Origin: Huintestinicola sp050874005
GTDB taxonomy: Bacteria; Bacillota; Clostridia; Oscillospirales; Ruminococcaceae
Direction of reading: 5' to 3'
DNA length: 17,717 nucleotides
Assembly (NCBI RefSeq): GCF_050874005.1
Contig: NZ_JBNMJV010000048.1
Location: 1 to 17,717, forward strand
Part shown: one piece after another, positions 1 through 5,814 of the stretch
Layout: every line of letters starts with the position of its first letter
Position numbering within the stretch: position 1 is the stretch's first letter
Translations under genes and position numbers: made by a program
Notes under the pieces: model-generated
What the model saw: only the letters and a program-made list of their open reading frames with translations
Told to the model about the DNA's origin: nothing
The model's database searches: none

Positions 1-172
1 CCCCTTAGGTTGTCCCTTTGCCTACTCGCTAACAAGGTTAAGTAAAATAAACATATAAATAACTCAAATAAACAATACCGTCAAATTTCGATTTATCAAA
101 TCAGCTTATTTGTATCGTTACCGAGCCGATAGTTTGCCGCCAAAACAAACTATAGAACGAGTGGCTGCAGGC
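1..172. other. Noncoding DNA downstream of the hydrolase gene
   Basis: I see no credible gene here. Two inverted repeats lie just past the hydrolase stop. The first is GCAGGC-TGA-GCCTGC, which contains the stop codon itself. The second is an 8-bp repeat (ATAGTTTG at 129-136 and CAAACTAT at 146-153). Neither is followed on the minus strand by a clear U-tract, so a terminator is only possible, not shown. The rest is A+T-rich. Confidence 0.5.
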
Positions 173-1108
173 TCAGCCTGCTTGTTCATTAAGCCACTTT
201 ATAATATCCTCATAGACCTCAAGCCTGTTTGTCTCATTTAAAAGCTCGTGGCGGCAGCCGTCCCAGAGCTTGAGACGCACATCGGTGAAGCCGTGAGAAT
301 CAAGCCGCCTGTAAAACTGCATAACACCCTTTCCGTATGAGCCTATGGGGTCCTCCGTGCCGCTCATAACAAGCATAGGCAGGTCCTTTCTCACCTTGCC
401 GTACCACGACCTTGAGGTACAGTACAAAAGGAGCATAAACAGGTCACGGAATGCAGAAGCGGTGAAAATGAAATTGCACTTTTTGTCGCCGCAGTAATCC
501 GCAACCACCTGCTCGTCACGTGATACCCAGTCAAATTCCGTCCGCCTGTCCGCAATACGGGCGTTTGACATTCCGAAAAGCAGCCTGTTTATTTTTCTTG
601 AACGGCTCTTTACACCGTGGAGCATAATTTCCCTGTCAGCAAGGATAATTCCTGCGTGTACCGCAGGGTGGTTTCCCACCGTTCCGAGAAGTACCGCACC
701 GTCAACGTCCGAGCTGTATTTTGCCAGCAGACAGCGTGTAACAAGTGAACCCATAGAATGACCGATAATAAAATGAGGGATATTGCCGAACATCTGCCTG
801 CCGATAAGCATAACGTGGCGCATATCCTTGATAAGGCATATCCAGCCGTTGTCAAGAGCAAAATAGCCCAGGTCATACTCATCAGCCGCAGAATTTCCGT
901 GACCAAGCTGATCGTGGGCAATGACCGCATAGCCGTTTTTGCAGAGGTGGTCGATAAAATGCTCGTAGCGCTGTACGTATTCGCACATACCGTGGCATAT
1001 CTGCACCAGCGCCTTTGCCTTTCCCTCCTTGGGGGTATAAATATAGTATGCTATCCTGTCTGCCTTGTTGGAGCTTATAAATGAGTGTTCGGATTTGATA
1101 AAGTTCAT
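173..1108 (-). CDS. Alpha/beta hydrolase, monoacylglycerol-lipase-like
   Basis: Predicted serine hydrolase of the alpha/beta fold, closest in layout to monoacylglycerol lipase / lysophospholipase proteins (Hydrolase_4 type). About 311 residues, full length for the family. The oxyanion region QICHGMCEY is near residues 37-45, the nucleophile elbow GHSMGS near 116-121 (Ser about 118), the acid probably the Asp in GTEDP near 251-255, and the base His in CRHELLNE near 288. There is no signal peptide or membrane segment, so it is probably cytoplasmic. The ATG is preceded by AAAGGAG at a good distance. It lies 23 nt after the tyrosine recombinase with no promoter or terminator visible between, so the two are probably co-transcribed. 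The substrate (lipid ester or other acyl ester) cannot be read from the sequence. Confidence 0.88.
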   Translation of the reverse strand: MNFIKSEHSFISSNKADRIAYYIYTPKEGKAKALVQICHGMCEYVQRYEHFIDHLCKNGYAVIAHDQLGHGNSAADEYDLGYFALDNGWICLIKDMRHVMLIGRQMFGNIPHFIIGHSMGSLVTRCLLAKYSSDVDGAVLLGTVGNHPAVHAGIILADREIMLHGVKSRSRKINRLLFGMSNARIADRRTEFDWVSRDEQVVADYCGDKKCNFIFTASAFRDLFMLLLYCTSRSWYGKVRKDLPMLVMSGTEDPIGSYGKGVMQFYRRLDSHGFTDVRLKLWDGCRHELLNETNRLEVYEDIIKWLNEQAG

Positions 1109-1131
1109 AAGCGATCTCCTTTCATAGGTTG

Positions 1132-2115
1132 TTATTTGTTCCGTTTCATCTTGAAGCCCTCGTCCGAAAGAGGATTGGACTCAAGAGCCGTTCTCACGTT
1201 CTCGTTGGTGAGATGAGTGTATATCTCGGTGGTGGAAACGCTGGCGTGACCGAGGATCTCCTTTAACACCATAGGGTCAACATTTCCGTACTGATACATA
1301 AGTGTGGCGGCAGTGTGTCTCAGCTTGTGGGTGGAAAGTCCTCTGCCCCCCATGCCTATCCGCTCAAGAGCTTCCGTAACTATCTGCTCCACACGCCTGT
1401 TGCTTATGCGTGTTTTCCGCTTTGAGAGGAAAAGCGCTTCGGTGGGAGCCTCGGGACGGACAGCAAGATACTGCCTTATTGCTTCCTCACAGCCGTTGTT
1501 TATGTGGATAATGCGCTCCTTGTTGCCCTTGCCAAGAAGTCTCAGGGTGCGGTCGTCAAGGTCGATGTCCTGAATGTTTATCCCCACAAGCTCGGAAAGT
1601 CTCATTCCGCAGTTTAAAAAAAGCATAAGAATGCAGAAATCCCGCTCGTAATGATCCTCGGCGGGGCTTATATTTTCAAGGAGCTTTCTGCTCTCGTCCA
1701 GACCAAGGTATTTTGGCTGCGCCTTTTTGGGGCTGGGAACATCAAGTGCCTCAACGGGATTTGTCTCAAGATGAAAGCTTGTAAGCTTATTATTGCACAA
1801 AGCCTTGTAAAATCCCTTGATGGCGGAAATTTTTCTTGCACGGGTCTTGTCGTTGTTGCCCCGTTCCTCGGCGGAGTAGTTCAGATATTCGTAAACGTCC
1901 GCCAGGGTAATGTCCGCCACCTTTGAAAATGGCACATCGGCAATAACATCAAGCTCATCACCCTTTGCGTTCATCATATTTTCCTTGATGTACCGCAGAA
2001 AAAGCCGCAGGTCGATGTAATAGGACTCAATGGTCTTTTCCGAGCGGTTTTTTATGACCCTGAGATAGAAAATATATTCACGCAGATATGGGGGACAGTC
2101 CTTCATATCCGTCAT
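1132..2115 (-). CDS. Tyrosine recombinase, XerC/XerD-like
   Basis: Site-specific recombinase of the phage-integrase family, 327 residues, close to the length of Xer proteins (about 300). An N-terminal SAM-like core-binding domain (about 10-115) precedes the catalytic domain. Catalytic residues are visible: Arg172 (NCGMRLSELVG), Lys196 (LGKGNKER), His263 and Arg266 (THKLRHTAA), His290 (LGHAS) and nucleophile Tyr299 (EIYTHL). It most resembles housekeeping XerC/XerD, which resolve chromosome dimers at dif, but some Firmicutes carry several Xer-like enzymes and I see no dif site here. The start ATG has GAGGTG 8 nt upstream. A near-consensus promoter lies 43-71 nt upstream. It is not next to any recognisable integrated element, apart from the palindrome in the neighbouring peptide gene, which is not a normal Xer substrate. 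Confidence 0.9.
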   Translation of the reverse strand: MTDMKDCPPYLREYIFYLRVIKNRSEKTIESYYIDLRLFLRYIKENMMNAKGDELDVIADVPFSKVADITLADVYEYLNYSAEERGNNDKTRARKISAIKGFYKALCNNKLTSFHLETNPVEALDVPSPKKAQPKYLGLDESRKLLENISPAEDHYERDFCILMLFLNCGMRLSELVGINIQDIDLDDRTLRLLGKGNKERIIHINNGCEEAIRQYLAVRPEAPTEALFLSKRKTRISNRRVEQIVTEALERIGMGGRGLSTHKLRHTAATLMYQYGNVDPMVLKEILGHASVSTTEIYTHLTNENVRTALESNPLSDEGFKMKRNK

Positions 2116-2157
2116 AATAGCTCACCTCACGATTTCTGTTCACAGTTCTTTTATTTA

Positions 2158-2186
2158 ATTTTACCATAATACCTTTTGGGTGTCAA
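2158..2186 (-). promoter_or_regulatory. Sigma-A-type promoter for the tyrosine recombinase operon
   Basis: On the minus strand, TTGACA (2181-2186) is separated by exactly 17 nt from TAAAAT (2158-2163). The -35 overlaps the U-tract of the upstream minus-strand terminator, so one transcript ends essentially where the next begins. The leader to the recombinase ATG would be about 35 nt. Confidence 0.75.
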
Positions 2187-2220
2187 GATAAAAAAAGCCG
2201 CCCGGATATCTCCGAACGGC
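2184..2220 (-). terminator. Minus-strand intrinsic terminator upstream of the recombinase promoter
   Basis: Minus-strand hairpin formed by GCCGTTCGG and CCGGGCGGC (9 pairs including two T-G wobbles, 6-nt loop), followed by seven T residues. Read on the plus strand the same stem has two mismatches, so it is directional. It should stop any minus-strand transcript coming from the HisJ/antitoxin side, including read-through of the predicted antisense RNA. Confidence 0.75.
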
Positions 2221-2247
2221 AGATCGTAAACTGTAACCGAATTGTAA

Positions 2248-2276
2248 TTGACAAAATATGTAGGAAAATGTATAAT
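2248..2276 (+). promoter_or_regulatory. Consensus promoter for the holin-like peptide gene
   Basis: Perfect TTGACA (2248-2253), 17-nt spacer, perfect TATAAT (2271-2276) on the plus strand, the only plus-strand promoter of this quality that I found in the window. The predicted start is near 2283. The first transcribed bases carry the inverted repeat GGTAC-N5-GTACC (2283-2297), which could be a 5' stem or an operator. A second perfect stem-loop follows at 2315-2337. Confidence 0.82.
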
Positions 2277-2314
2277 AAAATCGGTACATATCGTACCAAA
2301 TTGAAGCAGCCACG

Positions 2315-2337
2315 TAAGAAAGCCAAAAGCTTTCTTA
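2315..2337 (+). other. Leader hairpin in the peptide mRNA
   Basis: TAAGAAAGC (2315-2323) and GCTTTCTTA (2329-2337) form a perfect 9-bp stem with a CAAAA loop, between the promoter and the peptide start. Just downstream a pyrimidine-rich tract (about 2359-2374) is complementary in part to the purine-rich Shine-Dalgarno GGGAGG (2391-2396). Translation could therefore be limited by leader folding, as is common for type I toxin mRNAs. The regulatory role is inferred. Confidence 0.5.
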
Positions 2338-2405
2338 TAAAACGGTAGGCGGTGATGTCTCCTCTTTTCCCCTCGCAAAATCCAATGGGAGGGAGGTGCA
2401 GAAGT

Positions 2406-2651
2406 ATGACGATACTTGAAATATGTGCGTTATCAACGCTTGTCGTTGAGGTGATACGCCTTATTATAGATATTCTGAATTACAGACGCAATATACAAAT
2501 CGACATTGAAATTGTTGACTTTCAGCTCTTGCAAAAGCCGTATATGCAAGCTTTTGCAAGGCTTCAAGTACAATTTCTAATGTCGATTTGTATTAAAAGA
2601 CTGACCGCCCAAGTTCCTACCTTGAGCGGTCGGTTTCTAACATCACGTTAG
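2406..2651 (+). CDS. Small holin-like membrane peptide, predicted type I toxin, with altered C-terminus
   Basis: As read, 81 codons. Only the first 29 look like a natural protein: MTILEI, then one hydrophobic membrane helix (about residues 5-25), then a basic end NYRRN. This matches the style of small putative holin-like toxins of Firmicutes, which are usually about 30 residues. ATG 2406 is chosen over upstream in-frame starts because GGGAGGTG lies 7 nt before it and the upstream codons encode no recognisable segment. From codon 30 on, the ORF runs through a 101-bp palindrome (2493-2593) and then through the antisense-RNA hairpin region to TAG at 2649. Deleting the palindrome joins AAT directly to TAA and gives a 29-residue peptide ending RRN. 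The module has a strong plus promoter and an opposing minus promoter. Toxicity is inferred from architecture only; family membership would need a profile search. Confidence 0.65.
   Translation: MTILEICALSTLVVEVIRLIIDILNYRRNIQIDIEIVDFQLLQKPYMQAFARLQVQFLMSICIKRLTAQVPTLSGRFLTSR
2493..2593. repeat. 101-bp nested palindrome, possible MITE-like insertion
   Basis: Outer arms are perfect for 15 bp: ATACAAATCGACATT (2493-2507) and AATGTCGATTTGTAT (2579-2593). After a one-base bulge an 8-bp arm continues (GAAATTGT at 2508-2515, ACAATTTC at 2570-2577). An inner perfect 11-bp arm follows (CTTGCAAAAGC at 2528-2538, GCTTTTGCAAG at 2550-2560) around an 11-nt loop. A TA dinucleotide flanks the core CAAATCG...CGATTTG on both sides (2494-2495 and 2591-2592), compatible with a TA target duplication of the mariner/IS630 kind. 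It encodes nothing recognisable. It could instead be a native mRNA structure. Confidence 0.6.
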
Positions 2652-2699
2652 AGACATAAATCGTTCCTCGGAGGCACACCGTCTATACGGCTGCTTCTT
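2595..2699 (-). ncRNA. Predicted antisense RNA antitoxin
   Basis: A minus-strand consensus promoter at 2706-2734 predicts a start near 2699. The RNA would run antisense to the 3' part of the peptide mRNA, covering its stop codon. It would end at a hairpin whose 11-bp stem (GACCGCTCAAG with CTTGGGCGGTC, one wobble) is followed within a few bases by TTTT (2595-2598). The stem pairs fully on the minus strand but has a C-A mismatch on the plus strand, which fits a minus-strand terminator. The two strands' loops (TTCCTAC and GTAGGAA) are complementary and could start kissing contact. Length would be about 105 nt. There is no coding potential. Its RNA existence and antitoxin role are inferred. Confidence 0.6.
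2601..2633. other. Strong hairpin shared by the peptide mRNA and antisense RNA
   Basis: CTGACCGCCCAAG (2601-2613) and CTTGAGCGGTCGG (2621-2633) pair over 13 positions with a 7-nt loop. On the minus strand it is the likely terminator of the antisense RNA. On the plus strand it is the likely contact site for that RNA. The same general layout (short holin-like ORF, then a GC-rich hairpin with an ACCGCCC core, then a U-run) is, as far as I recall, recurrent in gut Firmicutes. Confidence 0.6.
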
Positions 2700-2703
2700 T
2701 TTT
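2671..2703 (+). terminator. Intrinsic terminator of the holin-like peptide mRNA
   Basis: GAGGCA and TGCTTC (one wobble) enclose CCGT-CTAT-ACGG, giving about 10 bp with a small internal loop, followed by six T residues (2698-2703). Placed 20 nt after the peptide stop. Its U-tract coincides with the predicted start of the opposing antisense RNA. Confidence 0.65.
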
Positions 2704-2705
2704 AT

Positions 2706-2734
2706 ATTATAGCATATCGCCCTGCTTTTGTCAA
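2706..2734 (-). promoter_or_regulatory. Consensus extended -10 promoter for the antisense RNA
   Basis: Minus-strand TTGACA (2729-2734), 17-nt spacer ending TGC, then TATAAT (2706-2711): perfect -35, perfect -10 and a TGn extension. Only noncoding DNA and the antisense of the peptide gene lie downstream, so the promoter most simply makes a regulatory RNA. It sits 17 nt past the stop of the HisJ-like gene. Confidence 0.8.
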
Positions 2735-2746
2735 GCGGGATTTTTT
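2720..2746 (+). terminator. Possible second plus-strand terminator
   Basis: CCTGC (2721-2725) and GCGGG (2735-2739) flank a 9-nt loop and are followed by A then six T residues. The stem is short and contains the -35 of the antisense promoter on the other strand. It could back up the terminator at 2671-2703 for the peptide mRNA. I see no U-tract on the minus strand, so the HisJ operon may read through into the antisense region. Confidence 0.35.
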
Positions 2747-2750
2747 ATTC

Positions 2751-3545
2751 TTACAGCCTTAAAAGCTCCGCCCTTCTTCCCCGATAAACCGCATAATACT
2801 TAAATCCGCAGTCTCTGAGCATTTCCCCCGCCCTGTCAAAGCATATACCCATACTTTCAGGAGAATGAGCGTCCGAACCGAGAGTAACAAGCTCGCCTCC
2901 AAGCTCTCTGTATCTGAGAAATACATCTTTGCAGGGGTTAGTCTCGGTCATACCTCTCGCAAGTGCGCCTGTGTTGCACTCAAGAGCCTTGCCCTTTTCG
3001 ATAAGCACCTTCAGAATAGGGTCAATAAACTCCGCAAATTCCCGGTAGGAGTAGTTCAGTCCCCGTTTCTTGCCGTATCTGACAATGTAGTCAAGGTGTC
3101 CCAGAGAGTCAAAGCAGCTTATTTTCTTTATCCTTTTCAGAGTGACTTCAAAAAAGCGCTCATATGCGTTTTCACGGTGGGTGTCGAAATACTCGTCATA
3201 ATAGGGGTCAAGCCCGTCCACGAAATGCACCGAGCCGATGATGTAATCAAAAGGACAGCTTTGGGACAGTTCTTCCAGATATCCCGAAATACGGTTCTGT
3301 AAGCCCATTTCCACGCCTATGCATATATCAAGCCTGTCCTTGTACTCTTCTCTCAGCCTTGACATCTCCTCAAAATATTTCGGAAAATCAAGGTTAAAAT
3401 CAATGTCCGAAACCACGTCATAGTCGTGATGGTCGGTAATGCATATCCGCTTCATTCCGAGAGAAATTGCCTTTTCTATCTGCTCCCCGGGGGGAGTATC
3501 GCTGTCTCCCGAGAAGCTTGTGTGAATGTGGCAGTCAGCGTACAT
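2751..3545 (-). CDS. PHP-domain phosphoesterase, HisJ-type histidinol-phosphatase family
   Basis: Metal-dependent phosphoesterase of the PHP superfamily, 264 residues, typical for the HisJ group. Metal-binding motifs are visible in order: HIH (6-8) in DCHIHTSFSGD, TDHHDYD near 38-43, GVEMG, IGSVH, DSLGHLDY and GSDAHSPESMG near the C-terminus. HisJ proteins hydrolyse L-histidinol phosphate in histidine biosynthesis, but no other his gene is here, so the real substrate may differ. Its ATG shares one base with the TGA of the DHHW gene (TGATG), which implies translational coupling to the O-acetylation-type gene upstream. Cytoplasmic, no signal peptide. Confidence 0.82.
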   Translation of the reverse strand: MYADCHIHTSFSGDSDTPPGEQIEKAISLGMKRICITDHHDYDVVSDIDFNLDFPKYFEEMSRLREEYKDRLDICIGVEMGLQNRISGYLEELSQSCPFDYIIGSVHFVDGLDPYYDEYFDTHRENAYERFFEVTLKRIKKISCFDSLGHLDYIVRYGKKRGLNYSYREFAEFIDPILKVLIEKGKALECNTGALARGMTETNPCKDVFLRYRELGGELVTLGSDAHSPESMGICFDRAGEMLRDCGFKYYAVYRGRRAELLRL

Positions 3546-5269
3546 CAGCCGCTCACCCCGTTTCCGTCCGTATTGTCCGAATTAACGGGCGTTTCGCCGC
3601 TCTGAACGGGAGCCGCTGTCTCCGAAGGAGAAGCAGGTTCTGCAGGAGCATTATCCGCCTCAGCTGCGGCAGTTACGGGAACTGTTGTCTCCGATGTGGC
3701 ATAATAGGGCTGAACAGCGGCTATCTTTTCATCGTCAAGAGTGCCGTAGGGATTGGTGTACAGCTTCTCAATGCCGTCAATAAGAGAGCTTGTGTTTGCG
3801 GCAAAAGCGTTGTTTATGAATATAACGTCTGTGATGCCCTTCTCCTTCATATACTCAACAGCATTTCTGCCGAAATAGCGGATATCAATAACATATATCT
3901 CGTCAAAGCTGTCCACAAGATAGGGAACAAAAGCGTTTCCGTAGGACTCCTTGAATACGCATACCTTTCTGCCCGTGTTGTTCTCGGTGACTATCTGAGT
4001 GTGGATAGCGTCGGAACCGATAAACACGCCGTATGCATAGCCGGGGCTTACGTTGTCGTAAAACAGCGTACCCTCTCCCTTGGGCTTTAAGGTGTCGTAA
4101 TCATAGTAATAGGTCTTGTAGTTGGACTTGGGCTTGTAGTAGGTGAACAGCTCGGGGCTGTTTTTCAGAATGGGGTCGTTGGTGTAGCCGTAGAGAGAGC
4201 CTACATATCCGTCGATTTCCCGCACCTCGTAATCCTTGTCAATGTCCTTGGGAGTCTCGCCCATTGCCTTCACAAGTGCGGCATAGGCATAGTATGCACC
4301 TCTGTGAGACCAGTGGTGGTCGGTCCTCAGATAGATATATTCATCGGTGTGAGCAGCGATTTCCGAATAAGCGTCAACGGGGATAACATCGGCGGTGTAA
4401 CTGTTGTAGATATGCTCGATGGCGTCCTTTTCGGAAGAGCTGTACTTCTGGAATTTCTTGGGAAGATAAAACTCAACAGATGTGGGGACAACAATGTTAT
4501 ACACATTCACATCGGGCCCCATAGCCTCCTTGTAGCGGCTTATAAGCTCGGCATAGCGTGTGCCCATCTTCTTGTTGCCGCCGAAGAGCATAACGCCCGC
4601 ATTATCACCGTACATTTTAACGCTGTCCACAACAATGCCGTTGTTTGCAAAATCGGCAATATTCTCCACTTCCTCCTCTTCCTCCGTCTCGGTCTCGGAA
4701 ACGGTGGTCTCGGGAGCAGTTGTCTCGGAAACGGCAGGTGTCACATCGCCCTCGGAAGCTGTCTCACCGGGTAATGTCTCGGAAACGGCAGGCTGTGTTT
4801 CGGTAACGGCAGCCGTTGTTTCCTCGCCGATAAGATTTCCGTCATCATCGGCTACAACATTTACATTGCCGTAGAATTTGGGTGCGCTTATGCCCTTAAT
4901 GCTATCATACTTAGCGTTTAATTCCACGATCTCCTCACGAAAAGGAACCGTATCGGAAAAATAAGCAGTGAACTGAGACGCAAAGCTGCCGTCAAGATAG
5001 CTTTGTATGGTAAGCTCGGGCTTTTTTTCCAGCTCACGCTTCTCCGACTCGGAAAAATCGGGGCGTTTCAGGAACACAAGGCAAAGCCCCGTAAAAAACA
5101 GCACCGCAAGAAAAAGAACTATGCTCACTCTTTCAAACACGGCGTGACGGGACTTATATACCTTTTCCGCCTCGGTAAGCCGTTTCTTTCTTGAAACGGG
5201 CTGAGGCTTGTATGTTTTTTTGACCTTTTGGGGCGCTTTTTTCTTTTCTTCCATTGTATTGCCTTTCAT
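3545..5269 (-). CDS. DHHW-family protein, AlgJ/AlgX-like O-acetylation partner
   Basis: Membrane-anchored extracellular SGNH-like protein, about 574 residues. A lysine-rich cytoplasmic N-terminus is followed by one membrane helix (about 46-67), then a globular outer domain broken by a Thr/Ser/Glu/Pro-rich linker (about 150-200). The defining motif TDHHW is at about 316-320 and a probable catalytic Ser lies in KESYGN near 440-445. Asp and the second His of DHHW plus this Ser match the Asp-His-Ser set of AlgX/AlgJ. Known members move acetyl groups onto polysaccharide with an MBOAT partner, and the MBOAT gene is two genes upstream. The C-terminal about 50 residues are low-complexity. Start is uncertain: ATG 5269 (AGGA upstream), ATG 5254, or a TTG at 5302 with a good AGGAG that would overlap the preceding gene by 8 nt. 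Confidence 0.82.
   Translation of the reverse strand: MKGNTMEEKKKAPQKVKKTYKPQPVSRKKRLTEAEKVYKSRHAVFERVSIVLFLAVLFFTGLCLVFLKRPDFSESEKRELEKKPELTIQSYLDGSFASQFTAYFSDTVPFREEIVELNAKYDSIKGISAPKFYGNVNVVADDDGNLIGEETTAAVTETQPAVSETLPGETASEGDVTPAVSETTAPETTVSETETEEEEEVENIADFANNGIVVDSVKMYGDNAGVMLFGGNKKMGTRYAELISRYKEAMGPDVNVYNIVVPTSVEFYLPKKFQKYSSSEKDAIEHIYNSYTADVIPVDAYSEIAAHTDEYIYLRTDHHWSHRGAYYAYAALVKAMGETPKDIDKDYEVREIDGYVGSLYGYTNDPILKNSPELFTYYKPKSNYKTYYYDYDTLKPKGEGTLFYDNVSPGYAYGVFIGSDAIHTQIVTENNTGRKVCVFKESYGNAFVPYLVDSFDEIYVIDIRYFGRNAVEYMKEKGITDVIFINNAFAANTSSLIDGIEKLYTNPYGTLDDEKIAAVQPYYATSETTVPVTAAAEADNAPAEPASPSETAAPVQSGETPVNSDNTDGNGVSG
4692..4787 (-). repeat. Short direct repeats coding the PAVSET linker
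   Basis: The 13-mer GTCTCGGAAACGG (plus-strand sense) occurs at 4692-4704, 4722-4734 and 4775-4787, and the last two copies extend to GGCAGG. They encode repeated VSET or PAVSET units in the extracytoplasmic linker of the DHHW protein. Such repeats can change copy number and so linker length. This is coding low-complexity sequence, not a mobile repeat. Confidence 0.65.
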
Positions 5270-5294
5270 TGTTATCCTAATAAATAGGGGCTTA

Positions 5295-5795
5295 TCAAAC
5301 AAATCCTGCTCCTGCTTCTTTTAATTTTTTAAAATATTTATCCCTGTTTTTATCAAACATCGTTCCGATGGCTGTTTCATTAACTGTCACTTTATATCCT
5401 TCTTTAACAGCTCCCAAAGCAGTCAGCGCAACACAGCCTCCCCCGTCTACTCCTATAACTTCCACACATTCTATCTGATTTTCTTTCAGAAAAGCGTTAA
5501 GTTCGGGGTTAGAAAATGCATTGCCCTCATATTTAGTAAATATGTTATCGGACACAATATGAAGCCCACCGACAAGCTCGGCTTCTTCTGTTCCCTCATA
5601 CGCCTGAAAGGGTGCCAGCTTATTCAGAAGATTTTTCTTCATTATGTTCCTGATGTAAACCACCGTATTGTTTTGGTTTGCGTCAATAACATCGTTAACT
5701 TTATTTATCAGACCGTTATCGTATTTAAAGTATGCTGCGTGTTTTTCGCCGACACATACATTTTGCATATCTATTACCAATAATGCTTTTTTCAT
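5295..5795 (-). CDS. Isochorismatase-fold cysteine hydrolase (second of a pair)
   Basis: Cysteine hydrolase of the isochorismatase/nicotinamidase superfamily, 166 residues. The catalytic triad is visible: Asp9 (VIDMQN), Lys88 (FTKYEGNAF) and Cys121 (GVDGGGCVALTA). The usual cis-peptide region before the Cys is VDGGG. Known members hydrolyse isochorismate, nicotinamide, N-carbamoyl compounds or related amides; the substrate is not readable here. GAGGAG precedes the ATG at 8 nt, and the gene follows its paralogue by 19 nt. Its stop lies 25 nt before the chosen DHHW start, so it is probably in one operon with it. The gene looks more A+T-rich than the MBOAT and DHHW genes around it, which may mean a separate origin. 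Confidence 0.85.
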   Translation of the reverse strand: MKKALLVIDMQNVCVGEKHAAYFKYDNGLINKVNDVIDANQNNTVVYIRNIMKKNLLNKLAPFQAYEGTEEAELVGGLHIVSDNIFTKYEGNAFSNPELNAFLKENQIECVEVIGVDGGGCVALTALGAVKEGYKVTVNETAIGTMFDKNRDKYFKKLKEAGAGFV

Positions 5796-5814
5796 CTTAC
5801 GTTCTCCTCTGTCA

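Noticed and set aside
1132..2115. Phage or integrative-element integrase
   Set aside because: Length and motif layout fit Xer proteins, and no phage, conjugation gene, tRNA or attachment repeat is nearby.
2151..2378. Minus-strand 75-codon frame over the toxin leader
   Set aside because: No Shine-Dalgarno, and it crosses a terminator hairpin, a promoter and leader structures.
3467..4090. Plus-strand open frame across the HisJ/DHHW junction
   Set aside because: It overlaps two well-supported minus-strand genes and looks like frame shadow.
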